This document shows, piece by piece, positions 36,613 to 48,501 of a stretch of DNA of 64,000 nt. The notes below the pieces were generated by a model. That model made no database searches and had not been told where the DNA came from. It saw nothing but the letters and a program-made list of their open reading frames with translations. The DNA comes from Pochonia chlamydosporia 170 (taxonomy: Eukaryota; Ascomycota; Sordariomycetes; Hypocreales; Clavicipitaceae): assembly GCF_001653235.2 (NCBI RefSeq), contig NC_035790.1, forward strand, positions 4,960,001 through 5,024,000. The letters run 5' to 3'. Positions within the stretch are counted from its first letter, which is position 1. Each line of letters starts with the position of its first letter. Made by a program: the position numbers and the translations under genes.

Positions 36613-37888
36613 TCAATTGATAGTTGGTTTTCGCGCATAAATGCTTCGAAAGGGGAAGTAGCTATGAAAAGGTGGTAGACCATTTTCAACCCGATTCACA
36701 TCCTTTCGTACGTCAATCAAGAACATTTGAATTTGGGTCTGCGTCCATCTCAGGCCGTCTCTGAATGGCCGGCGTGATAGCCCTTCCAAACCACACATTA
36801 CTACATCTCGTAGCAGATGGCCACATTCTTGGAGACGTAACTTTCGTGCCCAGGGACCAAGGGGGCATTTTAAGTCTTCGTAGTGGAGGTCCTCGAATCC
36901 TGCTTCGAGAAGCTCTCTCTCAACATGTTGTACTGCGTGCAGGTCTGATCCCAGAGCCTCCAGCCCAGCAGCCAGATAGTCCAGGAAATCCCGCCATGCG
37001 TAAGGGCCGTCGCAAGAATTGTCATCGCAGGCAGCCGCATACATGAATTCTTGCACCTCAACGTATCCCCCTGGTTTCAGATGACTATTTGCTGTCAAGT
37101 TAGCTTGCCGCGATTTGATATGTTGTCTCGATATCCAAGCTCTTGGGGGCTGGCGTACCTGTAAACACGCTTCCACATTTCCCTCCGGTCCTTAATCGAA
37201 TGTACCAAGTGACGTATATGAACATAGTCAAGCTCGTTCTCTCCATATGTCCACCCCGCCGTATGTTCAATGTCGTCAACCATAAATGATACATTCTCGG
37301 GTACCCAATCAGGCTGGATTGGGGACAGGTCCATGCCGTCAAAGGTTGATCTGGGGTACAAATCCCCCACTACAAACAATTGTTAGATACTTAAGATTCG
37401 GCGATGAATTTCATTAGTAGCTTCGTCAAGAAAGAATTGCAACTCACTCTCAACACACCATGAGCCTGTCCCGGTGCCTAACGGAAGTCTCTTAGCAAGA
37501 GTAAGCATGCGAAAGTTAGCTTTCAAAACGCACCCAAATCGAGAATATAGGCGCCTCTCTGAAGAAGCTCTTGTATAGGAGCATAGAAATATTTTCCCTC
37601 GCAAAGATGCAATGTCAAGACATGTTTGAGGTTATCACGGGCCTGCTCATTCTCATCATTGGGGAAGGCATATTGGCCTGCATGGTACGCATGATACCTC
37701 AGTCCTCCATCCACAATATGTTGCCGAATGCTAGACGTCAGGCTGTGAGTATCGTCATCTGTTTCCTGTTCGTCCACGTATTCTCCATTTTCGATACGAC
37801 GAATGACGGCCGCTTCGTTTGGAGTTGCAACAGAGATAGAGGTTCCTCTAGACGACGACGGCGAACTTGGCGTATAGGTGAAGTCCAT
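36613..37888 (-). CDS. LaeA-like SAM-dependent methyltransferase
   Basis: Four exons read from the minus strand: 37534-37888, 37448-37477, 37159-37369 and 36613-37084, with introns of 56, 78 and 74 bp, giving 355 residues. The start MDFTYTPSSPSSSRGTS leads into a Ser-rich disordered stretch typical of the family. The core has LRYHAYHAGQYAFPND (the conserved YH..R/Y region), motif I LDLGTGTGSW split across exons 1 and 2, then VGDLYP..FDGMDLSPIQP, VRHL-like IRHLVHSI, and HLKPGGYVEVQE. LaeA is a nuclear regulator of secondary metabolism and development, but most fungi hold many paralogues of this kind and their substrates are unknown. No biosynthetic genes sit next to it. No targeting signal seen. 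Confidence 0.87.
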
Positions 37889-40800
37889 AGTTCCACCAAA
37901 GTTTTGAGAAATTCGCAATTACCGTTTTCCTAAGATGCCACCACACAAGAGCAATACACCAAACTATATGAAGCGGCTATGGCATCATAGTATTAAGAGT
38001 CAAATTGCAAAGGCGGGGAGTTGGCTCACTATAAGTCATGTGCATGACCAAGTACCCGCTCCCCGAGAAATAGGCCGGATTTTCCACTTCGTTGTGAAAC
38101 AAGGGCTTGCGTTTGTATAATTCCACTGCCATGGACTCGGTTTCGAGCGGTAGTGCAGCGTTTCCTCTGCGTAGTATAATGGGTCCGTATGCGCCCTGTG
38201 CTTTGAAACAATGAAACGGGAATCGTCCTGCAGCTGGGGGCCAGCAAGGCGGTCCTGGTGTGACTCTTGGTAAAAGTCGGTCCCGCAAACTCAAGACTGT
38301 CAAGGCTTTTCAATGTGATGTTGACTGTGGTGATCCTTGACTCGAGACGATGGCCCGGCTCCAGCATGTGCGTCAAAGAATCACACAACGATGTGTCTCT
38401 AACGTTGCCCTAGGCTCACAAACCGACCAAAAACACGACTTTGGTTTGGCTCGGCTTCTTGAGTTATTGTTGTTCGATAGCCTGATGTAGTTTTGGTCGC
38501 GCCGCTGCAGTAGATGATGAGTGCCTGTGGTTGTTCCGAAGGGTCGATATGGCGTCGGCGGCACCGGTTAGATAACAGATGGTGTGAACATAGCAGAGCT
38601 GAGGTGAACAATCTGCGAAGCGGGTAGCGGTGGGAAGATATGAATGCAGAGACCCTTGTTGATAGGCGAGATCTGAAATGTTGAGGGTCCAATTGCTGAT
38701 GCTGCGGCTGCCCGAACCAAATCTATGTGTCAACGGGGCGCAATACCGACGTGCTCGGCGTCCTCGGCGTACGACCAAGGGAGTACGAATAGTTGCAATG
38801 ACTGTTGGCTTTCAGAAGTCGTTGTATTCGTCTGCTGTTTGTGCTTTGATGTCGAGTGGTTTGGTGGTTTAGGAGAAGTAGTCACGATCCTGTCCAACCT
38901 GCCTTGTTTGGAAGGCACGACTCACTTCTTTCTTGACACCTCCAGAGTCCAGACAGTGTTCAGTCTTCGTCCACCTCACATCCGATGTTGGTGGATTTGG
39001 ATTTGGACAAAGAATTAAACCCCCATCGTGGTTGGCGGAAAATTCCACGCCTGTTATCAGCTGCAAGAACAGTTCGCTTAAATATGTCTTGCTTCCCGCA
39101 TCTGACCCAATTCCGGGGCCAACTCCCGGCCCATTGACAACAGAGAGGTCGAAGTCACATCGTCTGCGGGCAGTGTGTGTAACCTTGAACGCCATGTGCG
39201 CAACAACCTGGAAACGGCGATGGCTGCGAAGTGCCGCACGATGTTCGACGACGTCCTCAAAGCTACCAGTAGCCATATCCAGAATCCCTGCGCTTATGCT
39301 TCTTCGGCTCTGCGTTTCTGCACGAGTTCATAGACCCGGCCCGGCTGATGTGGTGCCCGACTGGCGTTCGCATTTCTTCCATCCATGGACCCATAAAGTG
39401 ACCTTCAGGGACCATTTCATAGGGGATAAGGTGATGGCTTTGAGAAACCACCAGACACCACATCGACAAAGGGGGATCGATCGTTTGGGCCGTCAAGCCA
39501 AGCCCAATCTAGAGCCAGCATGATACTGCGCCAGCCAGACTAACCACAGAGCCAGTTACTATGTGGCTTGAAGCCCGGAGCAAGAGGCAAAGATTTACCT
39601 GTGAAAGATGACCTAGATTGCCGCAAGGAAACCCGATGCTCATAAAAGGTATCAAACCTACTCTGACTTACATAATCTTTGCACTTGTTGCTCGGCTTCC
39701 TGCATTGGGCATTGGGCACTGGGCCATCTAGATCAAACGGCTCAATACAAATTACGACGAAACTACAGACCCTGTTCCCGAATAATTTAATATACTGGTA
39801 ATTGTTACACCGGCACCGCCTGAGGAGATGGGGGCCGAATGGCAATTAGCTCCCAAAATTCTTCTTTTCGCATCTGCACAATATGCGCGCACTATTGCTT
39901 ACAATAAGACTAGCGAATTGATGGACCATCTCTTCCCTTCCCAGCAAGAGGCAACTGAAAAAGCTTTGCTCCGGACCGAAGCTGATCAAAAAAACTCCCT
40001 GTATCCTTGTCGTGGGCCAAGCAGAGGTGCGATAGTTCATAAGCTGGAAACAGAATTAGCAGTTACACCATCACAGGCGTTATGATTCTGACACAAGTTG
40101 AGCCACAAGCCATTTTGGCGCCGAACCAAACCATCGGGACAACCAGAACCACCTTGCTGCCCTACCGGGGGACAGCCTGTGCGCCACTGTGAATTACTAA
40201 TTCAATATCCCAAGCCTGCACTACTGTATCGTTACATGTAAGTTTACAACTATTTTCGGCGCAGTTGAAAGCTGTTCCAACAAGTCGTTGGGCTTGTCGA
40301 TGACATACTGTTACACCGCCCAAAGGCGGCCCAATGTTCCCACATTTTGCAGCTGATATATCGAGTTCCGAGATGACATCGACGAGAGCTTATAGGTTGC
40401 TGGTCATTCACCACGAGGTCGTCTTAGGTTGGCCAGGTTTTGGCCAGCCTTGCATCTGGGATTCCCCTCCCACCATCTGTTGGTATAAAAAAATGTTGAC
40501 CAAAAAAATTTGCAGCCAACCTTTCACGAACAACCAGACTCATCCGATCATACAAGCGGGCCACTCTTTGCCTGTGCGATGGTGGCTTTTCTGGTCCCAT
40601 TGTACCGGTAACTGGGCGATGAAGCACCAAGCCCTGGCATCCCAGTACGCACAGCCCTGGTCCAGGCCATTGCTCATGCCGAGTTTGCTCCCTTGTCTCC
40701 AAGAGCTGCACAATAAGCTGCATATGTATGCTGCCCTCAGCTGGGTCAGCTCGTTGGACTCATGCAAGCCGCCAGGAGAGTACTAACAAGGTACACGCCG

Positions 40801-41588
40801 TCTACAGAGTACTTGTTCTGGGCTTTGGTCGAATTCAAAGCTTGATAACCACGAAAGACCATACATCTCACGTACTATTGAAAGCAACACGGCGAATCCT
40901 AAAGACACATTCACATGGCTTCACACCTATAGAGCTTCAGCTTCCCTTACCGATATGTGGCCTGCCTTGTGCAATATTGTCACAAACACAAGGCGTCCGT
41001 AAGGTAGCACCGCAAGGCGAAAGGCAACAAAAGGCGGTTGGTGACACCTGTTGGTCGATACCCATGGTATTAGTGGTACAACTTCAAATCTCCATAGGTC
41101 TGGCCAGAACGTTCCCTCCTTAACCATGTTTGCTACCCTTATTCCAATTTCGCGATTTCCTTTATGCAGAAAACAGCCACCTTTCTCTCCGTGAATGTCT
41201 CATCACTCGGCGAGTCGCGGTATCAAACCGTCGCACACATGCTCAACAGGGCCGAAAGATATCCGAACTCATCAGCATGACAACAGTTCCCATATTACCT
41301 CCCAAAGGTTATTCGGGCATTGCCTCGTCTTTTTGATGTAGTGGAGAAGCTGGCACAATATGTTCACAAGATATAATGGGACAATCATGTTTTGTGATTT
41401 TCTTCCTTTCCATTTACTACCTAATATGGCAAGTCTGAAATCTGTTGCGTCGGACGCCACATAGTAACTCCCTTAACTCCTGTGAAAAGCAAATCCCAAA
41501 ACTCATCCCAAAGTTAATACGCCACAGCGTCGATTATTCCACTGTGGGAGAATCGAAGTCGGTCAATTCATCTTGTCCCTACGTCCAT
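37889..41588. other. 3.7 kb region with possible gene relics
   Basis: Nothing with a full-length model. The minus-strand frames 37977-38303 and 38869-39276 look more protein-like than random (see separate entry). 39.8-41.5 kb shows no feature beyond short frames. Confidence 0.5.
37977..39496 (-). pseudogene. Possible degraded or unmodelled gene (two protein-like frames)
   Basis: Minus-strand frames at 39263-39496, 38869-39276 and 37977-38303 carry natural-looking sequence, for example GAYGPIILRRGNAALPLETE and ITGVEFSANHDGGLIL, but I could not join them with sound splice sites and recognised no family. It could be a decayed gene, a lineage-specific gene with several introns, or chance. Confidence 0.2.
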
Positions 41589-42908
41589 TTACAGGACGAA
41601 GAGGAGACCAGCGGCAGCACCAATGACATTGGCAACCATGTTGCCAGCGCCAGCGACGATGGGAGGGTTGGTGGGAATGGGCTTGGGGTAGACACTACCG
41701 GTAGGGCGGATAGGCTTGTAGCAGTCCTTACCCTCGCAAGGGACAAACTTGCAGTTCTCGCCGTGGCATGGGGGAGGAGGAGGGCAGTTAGGTCCCTTGC
41801 AAGGAGGAGGCGGGCAGTGAGGGCCTTTGCAAGGAGGAGGAGGGCAGTCCTTTCCTTTGCATGGGGGAGGAGGCTTGGGGCAGTCCTTTCCGTGGCATGG
41901 GGGAGGAGCAGGCTTGCAGTTATCGCCCTTGGGGTCGCAGATGAACTTCTTGTGGCAGTCATCGCCCCAGCACTTCTCGTGCTTGCACTCGTCGCCCTTG
42001 CAGACAAACTTCTTGTGGCACTCGTCGCCGTAGCACTTCTCCCAAGAGCACTTGCCGTCGTAGCAGACGACCTTCTTGTTGTAGCAGTGGTCACCCTCGC
42101 ACTTGGACCAGTGGCAGTCGTCGCCCTTGCAGATGACGAGCTTGCTCCATTCCTCAGTGGTGCACCATTCAGAGTGGCAGTGAGGTCCGTCACAGATGAC
42201 GCGCTGCTTCTGGCCCTCGCAGGGGATCTCGGGGGCGCAGTGACCGCCGTAGCAGACAATCTTCTTCTTGTGCCACTCAATGACCTCGGTTGGGCGAGGG
42301 CAGACCTCAGTGACCTTGGTCACGACGTGGTGGGTGGGCTTGCCAATGGGGCAGTCGGTGACAGTAGGGGCACATGAAGTGATGGTAGCAACCTTGGTGC
42401 TGGTGACGGTCTTGGTGACAACGCCAGCAGGGTCGGCGGCCTTGGCTCGCATGTACAAGGAGAGGGCAGAGTTCATGGGCACGCTGGCATCACGGCGCTC
42501 GTTGGCGGCGGCAGCAACTGCAGCACCGGGGTTGTTGCACATCTGGTCATCAACCTTCTCGCCATCGGACTTATCGCTGCAGAGGCAGTTCCTGATGTAT
42601 GTTAGAAGGGTTTCTCGAAGCAGCATCGGGGTTAGGTTTTGCCGAGTTACTTACTTGCCATCGACAGCCATGAACTTGGTCTGGCAACTGGCGCCGCAGA
42701 AGTTGACGTCCATGTCCTCAGTAGTCGCAACATTGACAAAGTCGACAAACTTGGTGGCAGAGGTAGCGCATCCAACGAGCTCGTAGTCTCCGACAGTAGC
42801 TGGCATGGCGTTGACCGCGGCGGTGTCGGCAGCCTGGCTGTCGGTGGTGTTGGTGAACATGGCCACGGCCATGTTGCCCGCACCCAGGGCAATGAGTGAG
42901 TAACGCAT
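41589..42908 (-). CDS. Secreted, GPI-anchored surface protein with CX4C repeats and WSC-like domain
   Basis: Two exons (42655-42908 and 41589-42591, 63-bp intron) give 418 residues. The start MRYSLIALGAGNMAVA is a short, weak signal peptide. Residues about 42-103 form a WSC-like cysteine domain (YELVGC, then C71, C75, NCLC, C103). A Ser/Ala-rich linker follows. Residues 198-375 hold fourteen CX4C hexads of the form C-x-G-x-x-C (CKGDDC, CEGDHC, CYGDEC, CWGDDC, CKGPHC) plus one CX6C. The first part is interleaved with His, Lys and Trp; the second is separated by PPPP. The C-terminus GAGNMVANVIGAAAGLLFVL is a hydrophobic tail after small residues, as expected for a GPI signal. Likely sits in the cell wall or plasma membrane; metal binding or disulfide-rigid stalk are both plausible. 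Function unproven. Confidence 0.85.
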
Positions 42909-45900
42909 GGTGGATTTGGAAAAGAAAGAGAAAAGTAAAGAATGACTAAGCTCTCGGGGCCCGGTAAGAGAATGAAATCGAGGCTTTGCTGGATGGGATG
43001 AGAAGAGAGGGAAAGGCTTCAGCATCTGGAGAGATTCATAGTCGTTTATAAAGACCAGAGCGCCCAGACGCGTCCCGGATCAGCAGATGAAACTGCAGTA
43101 TTTGCCAGACCTCAACATTACTGCCTACCAAGAATGCTGCATGTTCTTTCTCCATGTTCGCATACCGTAGATCGACGTTATGTGCCTGGTGGGAAGGATA
43201 GTGGTTTCTGCCTTTGTCAAGAATGCTGGTGTGGCTCTTTTGGGGCAGGCCGTCGATGTTGTGTCTCAGATGGTATTGACCGAAGACTACCCACAAGCTC
43301 GAGCAATCGCAAGACTGGGCAATGGGGCAAAGTGCCAATAGGGGCTCTGTAGGCACAAGATTGTGTGCAAGTGTGGTCTTCCGTAGCTTCTGGGCTGAAA
43401 TTGCCTTGAATTCCAACGTAGATCCGCCTCAACAAGCCCAGGCAAGGCGCGTGGGTAGAGTAATCTCAGCTTCTCGGCCAAATGCTCGATTGAACGACAT
43501 AGTAGTCTAGCAGATTAATTTCTGCCATCGATGATCGGCCCATCGGTGCATCCACGTGCAAGTAACATACGTCTTGAGCTTCACGAGATGGAAAACCATT
43601 GCGTTGGTGGGAGACTGCATGGCCATTTTTCCAGGCATCTCGACGAAGATCACCAGTAGAATGTCACCGATATTGAATTCAATGGCTATCACTGGCTTCT
43701 CGAAGCATTCAATCAACTGTCGTTACAGGCTTGTTCGGCAGCAAATGGTACTTGGCGCGGCTCGTCTCGTCGGTGGAAGCGTACATTGACGGGCCGATGA
43801 CCCACGTCTGGAGGGTGTCCATCGATCCCTTGATTTCCCGTACACGCATAGAGAAATCTCGCCTTTATTTTGATATTTCCTATTCCGTAATGTCTCATAA
43901 GTCGTTATAGCGCGTTCCTAGAATTTCTCACGGGTTATTGATGGCCCCGTACAAGCAAATTGGCATGGAGCTCAATCGCTTCAAGAACCAAATCTTGGAA
44001 TCGGCGGCCTAGTATTTTGGACTTGATTCCAATTTGTGGACACAGTCCGGTATTGCATTTTAAAGAGAAAATGTGTGGTTTAACTGTAGGGCTGAAAAGG
44101 CACTATCGAACAGGACCATTGAGGACGGTCGGTCTCCATCACGCTCCAAGTCCAATGTCGTCGAAGCCATCTTGGGAGGGACTCAGAGTCGGCAGAGCAG
44201 GTGCCCTGCACGGAGAATTTGCGTCCATATTTCCATTCTCCAAATTGCCAAGCTGCTACCAGACGGTTGTTGACGCGGTTCCACAGAGTGAGACACGCGA
44301 GGCGACGCGTAGTGGTAGGGGGAAGTTTGGTGGGCTCATGAGATGCTGTCAGATGCGAAGGAAGGAGGGAATGTAGTCTGGTTTGTAAAATCTTGGCCTC
44401 GTATAGGGTAGCAATTTCATAGCCATAAACTACTGCTGTTCAAAGTGTTTACCGTCGTGGATAGATGCGAAAATTTAACTTACATTATGAGCAGGAGAAG
44501 CAGAACTTCGTCTTGTTGCTATTGACTTTTAGATGTGGCAGTAAAATTACCTTGTTTTGTCATAATGACAACTATTACTAAGTCTTGACAGATGAACATG
44601 TTGTTCTAGACCGCTCATGAACAACGTCACAGTATTCCCTACACAAAAGAACAAACATTTGTATGCAGCAGGAGACATTCCAAAAGTATTATTACGAAAC
44701 ATTATGACGATGACATTTATTCCACTTGGAAGAAATTTTACCAATACTCACCTGATTCCTGCCAACTTGTAGCAACTTCATCCTCACGACCAGAGCTGAA
44801 CAACTCTCCAACAGCCGGCTCTCGCATAACAATACGCACCAATTTCTACAAACAGACTGGGCATCCCCCTCTTCAGAGCTGAAGATGTCTTGTCCTGACC
44901 ACTAGCTGCGTCTGCTGTTTACACATACAAACACGCGGGTTGTCGGTTGTGGGGATGGGCTCTGGAATGAGGCGCGTCTGGCTAGTCTCTTACTTGGATT
45001 GAGGGAGGCCATCTCAGTGAGACACTGAACAGCAAAAAATAATTTAGCACAATTGAACACTCAGACTCATCGCAGCCAGTAACATTGTCATCGTAACGAT
45101 TGGTGCAGTCCAGGACACATGCTGTGCAGGTGAACTACCTGTGTCATCCAGTTGACCCGAATAGGAAAAATCAAAACATGACAAGTCTGCTGAGAGACAT
45201 GTTGAAACCTCGCCAATATAAAGTGCGAAAACCATAATTTAAGAATAATACCAAACTTTTGCCGGTGATCCAGTTTGTCAGGTAGATGCCGTCGTCCGCA
45301 TTTTGTCGAGCCTGCATGCATGTACGATTACGATTGACCATTTACAACCGCCAAGATGGATAATGTAGATGATGGTGACACAGCATTATGCATGCTTCGG
45401 TCTGGGATATGTGAGCAATTGCGCAGAAATGAGGGTTACGATATACTCAAACATTTGCAAGACTCGCATATTTCCACCGTGTTCTTTGCATAGTATTTGT
45501 CGCGTTCGATGTGAGTTACATTGGCGATTTGTCGGCAACCAAAGCGTCATGCACTCAGCCAGCACCATGCATTTAGTAGTCAAGTACCCGCACTTGCCGC
45601 ATCAAGAGAATAATGCCCGACCGCTCAACCGCGTAATCTGCTTGCCGGCAATAAGGAAGAATAATAAATGGAGGTGGAGGTGAATGCAGAAATATGGATC
45701 TCTGGTCCCTTACATGATCATGACAGAGCAGGCATGGACCCCATTCAAGCGAATCGGCAATAATGGGACGACGATCTGTTCATTTACCCGCCTGCTACTC
45801 CGTACTCCGTAGACTTGCCCATTATTCTTCCGACCTCTGGACTGTACGCCAATGGAGTGCTCATCGACAACTCCATCTAAACCAGAATACAAAAGCGGAA

Positions 45901-46276
45901 ACCAGCAAGCCACCAGCCATGTTTGCAGACGCCACGTCGGACGTTTTGCGATGCTCCGTCGATGCTCCCTCCCCTGGTCAATCAATCATCTGGGACAAAC
46001 GGCCCGCAAATGGCAACATAACTAACTCCTTGTTTGCGTGCCGCCGATGACGATGGCCGAAACTGCCGACAAGCTATCCGATCTCTACTCCTCATGAGGG
46101 GAAGCTGGAGGTGGCCAGCCAGTCCAAGCTCATCCCTGGCCAACCAGGCTAAATCTGAGCATTAAAAGCAGCCGAAACGAAAAACACGACGATGGCGAAC
46201 CATCGAGAAACACCCCTCTCCAAGCCTTTGTGGATGTTGCTCTGTCACGAATAGCTTTACCATCACAAGCCTCGTC
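42909..46276. other. 3.4 kb non-coding region
   Basis: Divergent 5' region of the CX4C surface-protein gene (minus) and the MetE-like gene (plus). No coding region supported. A 138-codon frame at 43960-44376 shows no domain-like features. Confidence 0.55.
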
Positions 46277-47522
46277 ATGGCGTCACACAAGCTTCCATTT
46301 CACGCGGACCATATCGGCTCCCTGATACGGCCGGCATCCCTTTCAAGTCTCCAAGAACAAGCCGACGCCGGTGCCATCACACCAACCGAGCTTCGTCAAG
46401 GTCAGCGAGCGGCCATCGCGGACATTGTCGAGAAGCAACGCACCCATGGCGTCCGAGCTCTGTCATCAGGCGAATTCGATCGCAAGTACTACTTTTCAGG
46501 ATTTTTCGAAAAGCTAGGCGGCTTTCGAGAAGTCAGCCCTGTACCATGGGATCTCGCCCGCTTGTCTGCGCCGCCCATCGCAGCCCTCAAGAAAGCAGGG
46601 CAACAGTACATGATGGCAGCAGTGTGCCATGACAAAATCACCTACGAAAGCAGTCCGTATCTCGAAAACTGGAAACTACTCCGGGATTCGGTCCCCAAGG
46701 AGCTATGGGGGGAATGCAAATTCACCATGCCACCGCCTTGTTATTTCCATCTCCGACTTGCGCCAGGCAAATCCTACGACAACAGCGTGTATCCCAATGA
46801 CGAAGCGTTTTTCGCAGACTTGGCAAAGGCGTACAGAAAGGAGATTAAGACGTTGTACGATGCTGGACTGAGGAACCTCCAGATTGATGACCCTACTCTT
46901 GCGTATTTCTGCTCAGATGAGATGATTGAGTCGCTTAGAGCTGAGGGAGACGATCCGGACAAGTTGTTTGATCTGTATCTGAAGGCACATAATGATTGTA
47001 TTGCCGATCGACCTGCGGATATGCATGTTGGGCTTCACGTATGCAGAGGTAGGTTTCACAGCCAAGACAAGCACACTCGTGGACACTGATATCTAACATG
47101 GATGGATAGGCAACTTTTCGAAATCGATGCATTTTAGCGAGGGCTCGTATGAAAAAATTGCAGAGAAATTCTTCACAACTCTACATTACGATACCTTCTT
47201 CCTCGAGTACGACAACCCTCGCTCCGGTGGCTTCGAGCCGTTGCGATTTCTGCCCAAGGGTAAAAACGTTGTCCTCGGGGTAGTCACCACGAAAGATCCG
47301 CAGCTCGAGGACTCAGAGACGGTCAAGAGTCGTGTGCGCGAGGCAGCCAAGATAATTGCCGACGGGCAGGGGCGAACTGTTGAGGAAGCCATGGCGAATA
47401 TTGGTATTAGCCCGCAATGTGGATTTGCTAGTGTCGCGGTGGGTGCGGACGGCATGACGGAACAGAAGATGTTTGATAAGCTTAAACTTGTTGAGGATAT
47501 CGCCAAGGAACTGTGGTCGTAG
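46277..47522 (+). CDS. MetE-like (cobalamin-independent methionine synthase C-terminal type) protein
   Basis: Two exons, 46277-47048 and 47110-47522, with a 61-bp intron, give 394 residues. Only the catalytic C-terminal half of MetE is present, as in bacterial YxjG/YxjH. Visible features are HADHIGSLIRP (about 9-19), SSGEFDRKYYFSGFF, LQIDDPTLAYF, the zinc-ligand pair GLHVCRGN (His254, Cys256), FLEYDNPRSGGFEPLRFLP with the Glu ligand region, LGVVTTKDPQLED, and ISPQCGFAS with the last Cys ligand. Full fungal Met6 is about 765 residues and uses methyl-tetrahydrofolate; these short relatives act on other methyl donors or substrates in some bacteria. A thiol methyl transfer is likely, the exact reaction is open. 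Cytosolic, no targeting signal. Confidence 0.88.
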
Positions 47523-48501
47523 GTGCTGTGTTATACATGGCGGCTTTGAATCCATCACGCTGCTATGGGGGTGTCTTCAGATCGAGTGAACTGGTATAAG
47601 AATAATACATTGGTATGCCCGTGTTCAGAAGCAAATCAAATAGGTAACCAATTAGCGAAAAGTAAGACTTGGTAAATTGTTTATTCATTCAGCTTGTACG
47701 ATGTTTCTCACCGAGTGTGAACCGACCACTTGGTTGGTTTGCCTTGTCCACAGTATTGACGTAAACTCACGTATGTGCTAGGCTCATACCTTTCTATGAT
47801 AAACCTGTCCTCGACTATTTGTATGTCAAACTGATCAAATCAGGAACTATACAGCGATACACAACAACGATCAGCATCAGCGCTGATGCTCAGTCAGCAC
47901 TAACATCGTAGGTGGGTGAACCGCCACGCAGCAAAACCAAGAACAACGCCTCGTGTCTCACAGTCAATCGTTCAAACGGACCCAAATCGGGCAAATCGAT
48001 CTATCTTTAAATACATTCCCTGCACAACACATTGTTTTGACGTCACAAACAATGCGAGAAGCGTGGCTGACATCCCCAACACCTCACACTCCCAAGCGAC
48101 GAACCGCTGCTCAGAAAGGACATACACAGCGCCATTGGGCGGTCATAAGGCTGATATGTGACAGGATTCGAAGTAACTGGCCGCATAATTGGACATCGGT
48201 CGCGCCAAGTATGTCGATTTTTTATCTTTTCCAAGGGAGCAGCTGACCACCATACGTGATAGTGTGAAACAGTGTGCAGCAATAATAAAGCGTCGTGAGA
48301 ACCAACAGCGCCATGCATGGGCCATGGGATATGCAGCCGGACAAAGGCAGAATCGACGCAAATAGAAATTCTTATTACATGAGGCTTTCCTGCAGGTTCG
48401 CTGGGCTGGACTCATGCCCACCTTCTTCGTTTTTCCTTTTTATTCTTATTCTGTAGTGTATTCCGGTAGACGTTCTTGACTCTATACGACTAATATCAAC
48501 T
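47523..48501. other. Intergenic region with an 18-bp palindrome
   Basis: Between the MetE-like gene and the sulfotransferase gene, both on the plus strand. It holds the perfect palindrome at 47873-47890. No coding region supported. Confidence 0.6.
47873..47890. repeat. Perfect 18-bp palindrome (AGCATCAGCGCTGATGCT)
   Basis: Reads the same on both strands, with an adjacent partial copy (GATGCTCAGTCAGC). It lies about 610 bp before the sulfotransferase ATG and could be a dimeric regulator site. Confidence 0.85.

Noticed and set aside
41445..42377. 310-codon plus-strand open frame opposite the CX4C gene
   Set aside because: It is antisense to the repeat zone, and is open because the repeated Cys/Gly/Pro codons leave no stop in that frame. 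Low-complexity Ala/Val/Arg content, no domain.
36613..42908. Secondary metabolite cluster around the LaeA-like gene
   Set aside because: No polyketide synthase, peptide synthetase, terpene cyclase, P450 or transporter near it.
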